A stretch of 64,000 nt of DNA from Microscillaceae bacterium (GTDB taxonomy: Bacteria; Bacteroidota; Bacteroidia; Cytophagales; Microscillaceae): contig JAABSX010000004.1 of assembly GCA_011390205.1 (NCBI GenBank), positions 1 through 64,000 of the forward strand. The letters are read 5' to 3'. The first letter of the stretch is position 1. Every line of letters starts with the position of its first letter. Below, in pieces: positions 53,766 through 61,953 of the stretch. The translations under genes and the position numbers were made by a program. The notes under the pieces were generated by a model. The model did not search any database. It saw only the letters and a list, made by a program, of their open reading frames with translations, and was not told the origin of the DNA.

Positions 53766-54761
53766 ATGCTACGCACCCAAAAACTACAAATAGGATACAC
53801 TGCTCAAAAACCTTTGCTGAGTGAAAGACTGGATTTAGAAATCCCCGAAGGTAAATTTGTGAGTCTTCTGGGGGCAAATGGCACTGGCAAATCTACCCTG
53901 CTGCATACCTTGGCGGGCTTGCTGCCCCCTCTGTCTGGAGATATTCTGTGGAAAAACACAGCCCTGCGCAAATCTGCTACCTCCACCCGTGCCAAAAACA
54001 TTGCAATGGTGCTTTCTCCACGCCCTATTGCCCCTACACTGCGGGTGCATGAAGTAATTGAGCTTGGAAGGTATCCGCACCAAGCTTGGCAAGGACTCCG
54101 AGGGAATCTCTCTGGACAAAAAGCAGTGGAAAAAGCCTTGGCACTGACCGAACTAGAGGCACTGGCAAAACGAAAACTTTATACCCTGAGTGATGGTGAG
54201 CACCAAAAAGTAATGATTGCAAGGGCTTTGGCACAAGATACGCCCCTGATTTTGCTAGATGAACCTACTGCACACTTGGATTTGCCCAATAGAATTATGA
54301 TTTTTCAGATGCTGAGGCAGCTCTGCCAAAATCAAAAAAAAACCATCCTGACAAGTACACACGAGCTTAACCTTGCCTTACAAGTCAGTGATGAAGTCTG
54401 GCTTCTGAAGCGAGCAGGAAAGATGAGCATAGGCACACCCGAAGACATGATTCTGCAAGATAAATTTACGGAAACTTTCCCTGAGAAGGGCTTCTCTTTT
54501 GATAAACATACAGGTAATTTTCAGATTCATCACCGCCACCAATCACCCATACAGCTCAAAGGACAGGGGGCAGCTCGGCACTGGACCAAGCAAGCACTTG
54601 AAAAAAATGGATTTAGCACAAGTCTGACCTCTGGGTCTCTTTGTGTAGAAATCAATGAAAAGACCAATGCGGGTATTTCTTGGGAAGTCACACAAAACCA
54701 GTGCAAATCATCTACTGTGTTTTCTATTTACGAACTCATCAACTACCTCAAAAATGCCTGA
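53766..54761 (+). CDS. ABC transporter ATPase, iron/siderophore/cobalamin type
   Basis: 331 aa. Walker A is GANGTGKST (about 36-44), the signature is LSDGEHQKV, Walker B is LILLDEPTAHLDL and the switch His is in STHELN. Close to FecE/BtuD-type ATPases of importers. The C-terminal 75 residues (from about 255) go beyond the usual core; such extensions are common in Bacteroidota. No permease or binding protein is adjacent, so the partner is elsewhere. It overlaps the next gene by 8 bp (ATGCCTGA). Confidence 0.88.
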   Translation: MLRTQKLQIGYTAQKPLLSERLDLEIPEGKFVSLLGANGTGKSTLLHTLAGLLPPLSGDILWKNTALRKSATSTRAKNIAMVLSPRPIAPTLRVHEVIELGRYPHQAWQGLRGNLSGQKAVEKALALTELEALAKRKLYTLSDGEHQKVMIARALAQDTPLILLDEPTAHLDLPNRIMIFQMLRQLCQNQKKTILTSTHELNLALQVSDEVWLLKRAGKMSIGTPEDMILQDKFTETFPEKGFSFDKHTGNFQIHHRHQSPIQLKGQGAARHWTKQALEKNGFSTSLTSGSLCVEINEKTNAGISWEVTQNQCKSSTVFSIYELINYLKNA

Positions 54762-54942
54762 GCCCCCCATAGAAGGAGTAGATTTTTATCTAGAGAAAGG
54801 TGTTCAGATATTTTATGCAGCTTACCTTCTCAAAAGAGGATATTGCTGCAAAACTACCTGCAAGCATTGCCCCTATGGCTACCGCAAACCAACCTCAAAA
54901 CTTGATAAATTTAGACGAAACTCCGAAGATGATTCAAGATAA
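54754..54942 (+). CDS. DUF5522 small Cys-rich protein
   Basis: 62 aa from the ATG at 54754, which overlaps the ABC gene's stop by 8 bp. The Cys motif LKRGYCCKTTCKHCPYGY (residues about 27-44) matches DUF5522. Four Cys suggest a metal or iron-sulfur site; function unknown. An earlier in-frame start at 54655 is rejected because it lies wholly inside the ABC gene. Confidence 0.85.
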   Translation: MPEPPIEGVDFYLEKGVQIFYAAYLLKRGYCCKTTCKHCPYGYRKPTSKLDKFRRNSEDDSR

Positions 54943-55480
54943 GTACTAAATATGCTTTAACTTGACCTTGTTTCTTACATCTAATCTATCAGAATAAACC
55001 TCTATCAGACAATCTAAAACACAACACTATTCTTATAATAAATTTCATTATTCTGGTATTCTACTGCTTTTCACTAGGTTTATTCTATATTTGCATAAAA
55101 TAATTTTATAAATGCACTTCTTGCAAATATCCTCATCATTACACATTGTTCTTAGTCTGTGATACAAAAAATAATAAGGGTAAATCACTAACTTTTACCC
55201 TAATTTAATGAATTTCTAGTACTTTTGTGATGTGAATATTGTAACTTTCTAAACACTCAAATAAATATACGCAAAACGTAAATGTGCCTTTTGATTTTTG
55301 TGGATTAAAAATACTTAAATTCAAACTTTACTAAACACTCATTTTATAAGTAATCTAAGAAAATAGAACATTTAGTATTCAGCTTAAATTTAAGATTTTT
55401 CATACATGCACCTTATTTCACAAACTCGTAATTATTTGCGGAAATAGCGTTAGAAAAGAGAGGAGTCAAATCAAATTTTT
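54943..55480. other. Intergenic region upstream of the WecA-like gene, 538 bp
   Basis: No gene. AT-rich, with two exact TAnnTTTG boxes (55086-55093 TATATTTG; 55220-55227 TACTTTTG) but no convincing -33 partner, and an inverted repeat GGGTAAA/TTTACCC at 55178-55200. This is a long regulatory region. Confidence 0.5.
55178..55200 (+). promoter_or_regulatory. Inverted repeat in the wecA-like upstream region
   Basis: GGGTAAA (55178-55184) and TTTACCC (55194-55200), 9-nt spacer, 20 bp upstream of a TACTTTTG -7-like box. Could be an operator. Confidence 0.35.
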
Positions 55481-56593
55481 ATGGAAATAACCAATACTTT
55501 TTTAGCAAGTGTAGTTGCATTTATCATTACCTATATCAGTGTGCCTGCCATTATCAAATTATCTGACGAAAAAGGCCTCTATGATGAGCCCGATGGTGAA
55601 CGTAAAGACCACAAAAATCAAATTCCTGCCCTTGGTGGCATTGCTATCTTCGGAGGATTTGTGATTACGACTACTTTTTTTCTTGATTTTGCTCAAAATC
55701 CAGAGTTGGGTTATGCCTTTTCAGCCATTACCATCTTGTTTTTTACAGGTCTGAAAGACGATATTATTCCGCTCACCCCCAAAAAGAAATTCATTGCACA
55801 GCTTCTGAGCATTGCCATCATAATTTTCAAGTGTGATATTCGGCTTACCAATATGTATGGCGTGCTGGGCATAGAGGAGATTTCTTATTTCTGGAGTGTG
55901 CTACTCTCAGGGGTTACACTGCTAGGGATTGTCAATGCCTTTAACCTTATTGATGGCATTAATGGATTGGCGGGAGGGCTTGCCATCATTATCAGTAGTA
56001 CTTTTGGCGTGTTGTTTTGGCAAATGAACCAGCAGAACTTGGCGATATTTGCCTTTGCTTTGGGAGGGGCTTCGGCTGGTTTTTTGATGTTTAACTTCCG
56101 CAACAAAATATTTATGGGAGATACAGGCTCTCTGACTATTGGGTTGATTGCAGGTATTTTTTCTATGAAATTTATAGAGCTGAGCCACGAGACCAATTTT
56201 TTATTCAAACCCACCTTTGCACCTGTATTTGCTTTTGCCGTGTTGATTATTCCTTTATTTGATACATTAAGGGTCATTTCTATCCGCTTGGTACATCGTA
56301 AATCTCCTTTTCGAGGAGACCGCAACCACATACATCACTTTCTAATAGACATAGGTTTTAACCACATTCAGGCATCTGTGATTTTGTATGTGGTCAATAT
56401 CTTTTTTATCTTGATGGCTTGGTCGCTTCAGACGCTTCCGCAGTTGGTTTTGCTTATCAGTCTGCTTTCTATGGCAACTGCCTTTAGTTTGATTTTATAT
56501 TATTTTAAGACAAAAAAAGCTCTAGAATCTGAGGAGGTAAAATCATCTTCGCAAGTGCCTGTCTCTGGGATGAAGAGTTATGCAAAACATTAA
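55481..56593 (+). CDS. wecA: Undecaprenyl-phosphate sugar-1-phosphate transferase (WecA/MraY family)
   Basis: 370 aa with about ten membrane helices. Family motifs: DEKGLYDEPDGERKDHKN, FFTGLKDDIIPLTPKKK, NAFNLIDGINGLAGGLA (Asp for Mg), FMGDTGSL and FRGDRNHIHHFL. It attaches GlcNAc-1-P or a similar sugar to undecaprenyl phosphate, starting a polysaccharide or O-antigen chain. No other polysaccharide gene is adjacent, as is usual for the general WecA in Bacteroidota. Sugar specificity not decided. Confidence 0.9.
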   Translation: MEITNTFLASVVAFIITYISVPAIIKLSDEKGLYDEPDGERKDHKNQIPALGGIAIFGGFVITTTFFLDFAQNPELGYAFSAITILFFTGLKDDIIPLTPKKKFIAQLLSIAIIIFKCDIRLTNMYGVLGIEEISYFWSVLLSGVTLLGIVNAFNLIDGINGLAGGLAIIISSTFGVLFWQMNQQNLAIFAFALGGASAGFLMFNFRNKIFMGDTGSLTIGLIAGIFSMKFIELSHETNFLFKPTFAPVFAFAVLIIPLFDTLRVISIRLVHRKSPFRGDRNHIHHFLIDIGFNHIQASVILYVVNIFFILMAWSLQTLPQLVLLISLLSMATAFSLILYYFKTKKALESEEVKSSSQVPVSGMKSYAKH

Positions 56594-56683
56594 ATTTTTA
56601 TGTTTTTTGGCATGTACTGCGTTTGAATATTGTGATAAATAAACTTGAAGAAAACATCGTGTAATTTTTTGAATGGATTTATA

Positions 56684-56722
56684 TAAAAAAAGGGTATTTG
56701 GTAAATATCCTAACGCCCTTTC
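56684..56722 (-). terminator. Probable terminator of the Sel1-repeat gene
   Basis: Imperfect inverted repeat (GGATATTT/AAATACC) with a T-run on the minus strand, 25 bp past the stop. Confidence 0.45.
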
Positions 56723-56746
56723 TTGTTGGGCAGCCGTCTAAAAAGA

Positions 56747-57871
56747 TCAACCTCCTATCGCTTTGAGGGCATACCTTGCTTTGAGATGTCCTTGTTTGGA
56801 AGCTTTTCCATACCATTTTTTGGCAAGTCTGTCACTTTGCTTGATGCCTTCGCCCTTTTGGTAGCGTTCTGCCAAAAAAAACTGCGACTCTGCAAAACCC
56901 TTCCGAGCTGCTTCTTTGATGTATTTGAATGCTTTGTCCTCGTCTTCTTCTACACCATACTCCCCAAAGTAATAATTTTCACCCAAATAATGGAGTGCAT
57001 ACAGGTTATCCTGCTTGGCAGAAAGCTCGAGCCATTCTACCATTTCCTTATCACTGCGTTCTGTGCCTCTTCCCCAGAAATACATATAACCCAATGCCCA
57101 GGTAGCATTGCTGTTTTTGCGTAGTTTTTTATCATCTTTGTGCTTGATGAGGTATTTAAAAGCCTTTTCAAAATCTTCTTCATCAAAAAGTCTTAGCCCT
57201 TTGGCAGTGGCTTCTGCTGCACTGAGGTTTTCATTGATGACTTGCACACTCTTAAAATCAATCCCAATAATTTTAAATTCTTTCAGACGAGTGTCAGGCT
57301 TGTCCATTGTCTGCACATAAAAGTCCAGTTTCTTGGTATTGTCTGTAAAATACCTGCCTAGATACATCCCCTTAAATTTTCGTTCTACCTCTACTTTGGC
57401 ATAAAAAAACTTCTCTGGGGCTTGGCTATTGTAGCCCACTTGGGTTACATTGGCACTGTTCATTCTTGATTCGAACTTTCCCTTGCTTTGGTCACCATAA
57501 TAATACTTTAGCTGTCCTAGGTATTCGTCTATGGTCATTACACGCTGTGCGGAGGGGTCAGGCTCACTGTCAGGGCTAAGGTCATTGAAGATGTAAATGT
57601 CATTATTTCTAAAAAAACGGTTGATAAATTGTTGTTGGTAAGATACCTTTTTATCTACCGAATCTCCCTCCTCATTGTCTTCTTGTATGGTTACACTGTC
57701 TTTAGATTTTCCTAGTATTTCGGGCAGAGCCTTGTAGTATTCTTCTACCAGTCTTGCGGCTTCGGCACGAAATATCCTTTCTTCGGCTAGATTGAGTTTT
57801 TGGGCTGAGAGTGTGGTCATTTGAGCAAAAGCCAGCCAAAATAATAAGACAAGGTATTTGATTGTATTCAT
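56747..57871 (-). CDS. Exported Sel1-repeat (TPR-like) protein
   Basis: 374 aa. Signal peptide ends LSAQ (about residue 24). The N-terminal half (about 25-210) is unassigned; the C-terminal half has Sel1-like units, for example ALHYLGENYYFGEYGVEEDE, KAFKYIKEAARKGFAESQFFL and AERYQKGEGIKQSDRLAKKW. Sel1 repeats form protein-binding scaffolds in the envelope. No partner gene is adjacent. Convergent with the WecA gene. Confidence 0.85.
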   Translation of the reverse strand: MNTIKYLVLLFWLAFAQMTTLSAQKLNLAEERIFRAEAARLVEEYYKALPEILGKSKDSVTIQEDNEEGDSVDKKVSYQQQFINRFFRNNDIYIFNDLSPDSEPDPSAQRVMTIDEYLGQLKYYYGDQSKGKFESRMNSANVTQVGYNSQAPEKFFYAKVEVERKFKGMYLGRYFTDNTKKLDFYVQTMDKPDTRLKEFKIIGIDFKSVQVINENLSAAEATAKGLRLFDEEDFEKAFKYLIKHKDDKKLRKNSNATWALGYMYFWGRGTERSDKEMVEWLELSAKQDNLYALHYLGENYYFGEYGVEEDEDKAFKYIKEAARKGFAESQFFLAERYQKGEGIKQSDRLAKKWYGKASKQGHLKARYALKAIGG

Positions 57872-57958
57872 TGTTTACGATTTTATGGATATGATTACTT
57901 AAACGAAAGAATCGAAGCCTGTATTATTTTTCTAAAGTACACGGCATTTTTTTGTTAC

Positions 57959-59314
57959 TTAATTCATATTGGGTGGGATTCCTAGGTAATTCTCAGGGCA
58001 AATCCTCAGCAGTTCTTCTTTAATCTCTTTGCTGACCTCTAGGTTTTCTACGAACTCTTTGAGTGTCTCTTGATTTATTTTTTGATTGCCACGTGTGAGC
58101 ATTTTGAGTGCCTCGTAGGGATGAGGATAATTTTCACGCCTCAGTATGGTTTGGATGGCTTCGGCTACTACGGCCCAGTTTTCGGCAAGGTCTTGCTCGA
58201 TTCGGGCTGGGTGCAGTGTCAGTTTGCTGAGTCCTTTGGCAAGTGCCTGAAAAGCAATCAATGTATGTGCAATGGGCATTCCTAGATTTCGTAGCACTGT
58301 AGAGTCTGTCAAATCTCTTTGGAGTCTAGAGATGGGCAGTTTTTCGCTAAGATGTGTAAACAAAGCATTGGCGATTCCTAGATTTCCCTCTGCATTCTCA
58401 AAATCAATGGGATTGACCTTGTGTGGCATTGCCGAAGAACCTACCTCTCCCGCAACGACCTTTTGTTTAAAATAATCTATAGAGATATAATGCCACATAT
58501 CTCTTGCCAAGTCCATCAGTATTGTATTGATTCGTTTGTAATTGTCTAGTCTTGTGGCAAGATAATCATAATGCTCTATCTGCGTAGTGGTCTGGCTGCG
58601 GTGCAGCCCGAGGGAGTCTAAGAGTCGGTTAGAAAAAGCAATCCAATGTACATTGGGGTAGGCAACTTGGTGTGCATTAAAATTACCTGTAGCTCCACCA
58701 AACTTTGCTGCATACGGAATCTGCTTAATTAGCTTTATCTGATGCTCTATCCGCTCTACAAAGACCCAAATTTCTTTTCCGAGACGTGTAGGTGAGGCAG
58801 CCTGCCCGTGTGTGCGTGCAAGCATAGGGGTGTCTGCCCAGTTTCGGGCAAGTTTTTTGAGCTGCAAGTGTAGCTGCTCTAGCTGAGGCAAATAGACTTG
58901 TGCATCTGCTTCTTTGTGCAAAAGAGGGATAGCGGTATTGTTAATATCTTGGGAGGTAAGCCCAAAATGAATAAACTCTTTATACTCTCCAAGCCCTATC
59001 TGCTCAAACCTCTCTCGCATAAAATACTCTACGGCTTTGATGTCGTGATTGGTCGTTTTTTCAATTTCTTTGATTTTATTTGCATCAGACTCTGTGAACT
59101 CAAGGTATAACTGAGGCAGTTGCGCTAATTTTTCTTTTGGAAAATGCTTAAAAGCATCTAAGGGTAACTTTACCAAATCCGAGAAATACGCCACTTCTAC
59201 CCAAATACGGTAACGAATAAGGGCGTATTCAGAAAAAAAAGGCACTAAATCAGTAACTTTACTGCGGTAGCGTCCATCAATGGGTGAAATGGCTGTAAGG
59301 GTATTTAAGTTCAT
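57959..59314 (-). CDS. purB: Adenylosuccinate lyase
   Basis: 451 aa from the ATG at 59314 (MNLNTLTAISPIDGRY). The frame is open to 59359, but a minus-strand TATATTTG box at 59357-59364 fits a -7 element there, so translation should begin later. Catalytic motifs: RTHGQAASPTRLGKE and the fumarase-superfamily signature SSAMPHKVNPIDFENAEGN. Acts twice in purine synthesis (SAICAR and adenylosuccinate cleavage). Length normal for the family. Monocistronic. Confidence 0.96.
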   Translation of the reverse strand: MNLNTLTAISPIDGRYRSKVTDLVPFFSEYALIRYRIWVEVAYFSDLVKLPLDAFKHFPKEKLAQLPQLYLEFTESDANKIKEIEKTTNHDIKAVEYFMRERFEQIGLGEYKEFIHFGLTSQDINNTAIPLLHKEADAQVYLPQLEQLHLQLKKLARNWADTPMLARTHGQAASPTRLGKEIWVFVERIEHQIKLIKQIPYAAKFGGATGNFNAHQVAYPNVHWIAFSNRLLDSLGLHRSQTTTQIEHYDYLATRLDNYKRINTILMDLARDMWHYISIDYFKQKVVAGEVGSSAMPHKVNPIDFENAEGNLGIANALFTHLSEKLPISRLQRDLTDSTVLRNLGMPIAHTLIAFQALAKGLSKLTLHPARIEQDLAENWAVVAEAIQTILRRENYPHPYEALKMLTRGNQKINQETLKEFVENLEVSKEIKEELLRICPENYLGIPPNMN

Positions 59315-59557
59315 AGATTGTTTGGGTTCATTGATGCAAAGTAACTGAATTTTAAGCAAATATACAGCAAAAGGATTGGCTTGGTTTTGGTATATAGTGC
59401 TTTGCAGCCCAATAAAAGAAAAAAATTAAGCAAATTTATTTTAGGTTTCGCCCAAAAAGGCTTAATTTGAGATTTTAATGCTGTAAATTAATCATTATCC
59501 ATCATTGCCCATTGGCTCATATTGATTTGAGCAAGTGGTTTGTACTTAACAAAGAAC

Positions 59558-61324
59558 ATGGCAGGTTTTAAAATTAGTTTTCGTCTTAGTATTCAGAATA
59601 GTGTATTCTTACAATTAGGTCTAATTGCCTTTCTGATTGTGGTGAATTTCTCAGTAGTGCAGTGGTTTGATAGCAACCTATCAGAAATCGAAAAAACCAT
59701 CAACTTGGTAGAAAAAAACAGCACCTACTCACAGCAAGTCCCCCTCTATGCCAAATATATCTATGAAGGCAAAGAAGAGTATAGACTCAGGCTAGGGCAG
59801 GTAATTACTAACTTTGATACAGTCTTAGAGATTCTACTAAAAGGAGGTGTGTCTTCTGTAGATAAAAGCACCTACATTAACAAAATGCCCGATGAGCTCG
59901 TGCCTATCTATAATGGCTTGGAAAATAACTGGAAAGACTTCCGTGAAAACGCCAAAATCGTCAAAGAAAATGACGTAAAAACCAGCAGCAGCAGCGCCTT
60001 AGAAAATGCCAGGTTCATCAATGCACTTAAATATTTGTTAGAAAATAGCAGTCAAATCTTAGAAGCCAATGACCAACTCGTGAAAGCCTATCTTATTCAT
60101 TTTGATGGGCAACAAAGATTCAGAGATGCCGTGTTCTTGTCTGTGTTTATCATCAATATGCTCTCTATCGGAGGGATGTTTGTATATGTGTTTACCAATG
60201 TAAGCCGCCCCATTTCTAAACTGAACGAAATAGAAAATATCATCAGTGAGGGTAACTTTGACAGGCAAATAGACTACACCCGCAAAGACGAACTCGGAGA
60301 TGTGGCAAAATCTATCAATACACTTTTTCGAAATCTACGGAATGCGACTGAGTTTATCATTGATATCGGAGAAGGAAAACTCAACACCGAATACCAAAGA
60401 CCCACAGGCACTGATGCCCAACACGATAGACTCGGCTCGGCACTCTTAGAAATGCGTGATAAGATGCGCCAAGTAAGTGAGCAAGATGGGCAGCGTAACT
60501 GGGTATCTGAAGGACTTGCCAAATTTGCAGATATTTTTCAAAATAAAAAAGACTCCGAAGAATTTACTTATATCATCATCTCTGAGCTGGTCAGGTATGT
60601 AGAAGCAAATCAAGGTGGATTATTTATTGTAGAAGATGACCAAAATGAAGACTCTCACTTAGAACTGGTAGCCTCTTATGCTTACCAAAAACGCAAATAC
60701 CTCAACATAAGAATAGACAAAGGTGAGGGACTCATCGGTGAGGTCTATCGTGAAGGAAACAAAGTCTATATGACCGATGTGCCTGAAGATTATGTACATA
60801 TTACCTCAGGGCTGGGTGATGCCAATCCACGCTGTATCTTGATGATTCCGCTCAAACTCAATGAAGAAATCTATGGTGTATTAGAGTTGGCTTCCTTTAA
60901 TTATTTTGAGCCTTATAAAATAGAATTTATTGAGAAACTTGGAGAAAGTATCGCTTCTACGTTTGCCTCCGTCAAAAACAGTAAACAAACGCAAACACTC
61001 TTGCGTGAATCTATCCAACTTAGTGAGCAAATGAAATCTCAAGAAGAGGAAATGAGACAAAACCTAGAAGAGCTCGTGGCTACACAAGAGGAAGTGCAGC
61101 GAAAAAATCAACTCATAGAAGAACAAAAATTAGAGCTCGAAAATAGCTTAGAAGATGAGAAAAAGAAAGTAAAAGAATTAGAAGAAACATTCAAAAACTT
61201 GCTCATACAACACAATGCACTGCAAAAAACACTCTCAAAGGTAGAGTCAGAAAATGAAGCCCTTCAGGCAGAAAAAGATGACCCTACTACTCTGATTGAA
61301 AAATCTGCTGAGAAAGATGCCTAA
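59558..61324 (+). CDS. Membrane sensor with HAMP, GAF and coiled coil
   Basis: 588 aa from the ATG at 59558; an upstream TTG at 59540 is not preferred. TM1 about 18-36, a helical periplasmic region (about 40-190), TM2 about 195-218, HAMP (about 219-272), a second HAMP-like stretch, GAF (about 320-465: GGLFIVEDDQ, GEGLIGEV, LMIPLKLN), then a long coiled coil (about 475-570). There is no kinase, phosphatase or cyclase, so it should act through a partner protein. Such GAF-coiled-coil sensors are common in Cytophagales. Confidence 0.88.
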   Translation: MAGFKISFRLSIQNSVFLQLGLIAFLIVVNFSVVQWFDSNLSEIEKTINLVEKNSTYSQQVPLYAKYIYEGKEEYRLRLGQVITNFDTVLEILLKGGVSSVDKSTYINKMPDELVPIYNGLENNWKDFRENAKIVKENDVKTSSSSALENARFINALKYLLENSSQILEANDQLVKAYLIHFDGQQRFRDAVFLSVFIINMLSIGGMFVYVFTNVSRPISKLNEIENIISEGNFDRQIDYTRKDELGDVAKSINTLFRNLRNATEFIIDIGEGKLNTEYQRPTGTDAQHDRLGSALLEMRDKMRQVSEQDGQRNWVSEGLAKFADIFQNKKDSEEFTYIIISELVRYVEANQGGLFIVEDDQNEDSHLELVASYAYQKRKYLNIRIDKGEGLIGEVYREGNKVYMTDVPEDYVHITSGLGDANPRCILMIPLKLNEEIYGVLELASFNYFEPYKIEFIEKLGESIASTFASVKNSKQTQTLLRESIQLSEQMKSQEEEMRQNLEELVATQEEVQRKNQLIEEQKLELENSLEDEKKKVKELEETFKNLLIQHNALQKTLSKVESENEALQAEKDDPTTLIEKSAEKDA

Positions 61325-61444
61325 AGATGGGTGTCTTGATGAGTTTTTGGACTATTTTAAATTATTCTTTTTTTTAAGAAAAAATCTCAAACCATTGATA
61401 AAAAATTTCGTTCAAAATCAATAAAACCATTAATCATATACATT

Positions 61445-61819
61445 ATGTCTGATAAGCCGAAAAAAAATAAAATAGTTGCGGGACTTCTTGCCTTATTTCT
61501 AGGTCCTTTTGGAGTACATAGATTTTATCTAGGTCAGAACAATGCAGGGGTAGGATTTATCATAGGAACGATTACCATTATCGGGGCATTCTTCACACGT
61601 ATCATCTCTTTTGTAGAGTTCGTACAGCTCATCACGATGAGTGATGAGATTTTTGATATGAAATATAACAAGGATTCTATAGCCCAGGGTTACTACCCCC
61701 TCAATACATCCAACCATGTCAATGTAGCTGATGAGATTCACAAACTTGATATTCTGTTTCAGAAGGGTGTCATTACTTTTGAAGAATTTGAGAAAAGAAA
61801 GCAACGCCTTTTGTCTTAG
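61445..61819 (+). CDS. TM2 domain protein with SHOCT-like tail
   Basis: 124 aa. A TM2 domain at about 8-70 (AGLLALFLGPFGVHRFYLGQ, second helix GVGFIIGTITIIGAFF) and a short C-terminal SHOCT-like helix pair (EIHKLDILFQKGVITFEEFE). Small inner-membrane protein; the family role is unknown. Ends at a strong terminator. Confidence 0.85.
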   Translation: MSDKPKKNKIVAGLLALFLGPFGVHRFYLGQNNAGVGFIIGTITIIGAFFTRIISFVEFVQLITMSDEIFDMKYNKDSIAQGYYPLNTSNHVNVADEIHKLDILFQKGVITFEEFEKRKQRLLS

Positions 61820-61840
61820 ACAGTTGAGACTTTAATTAAA

Positions 61841-61885
61841 AAATCGGGTGTCAGTCTTTGAAAGACCGACACCCGATTTTTTTTG
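61841..61885 (+). terminator. Terminator of the TM2 gene
   Basis: Nearly perfect 19-bp stem (61841-61859 with 61861-61879, one mismatch) with a T-run; it also fits the convergent amylase gene. Confidence 0.85.
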
Positions 61886-61953
61886 GTCTTGTCAAGTGCT
61901 TTTGTTTGCTTGTCTTTTATACAAGCCTTGAAGCTATTGACAGCTATGTTCGC

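Noticed and set aside
55885-56331. 148-codon antisense frame within the WecA-like gene
   Set aside because: Shadow of the conserved glycosyltransferase; no RBS or promoter.
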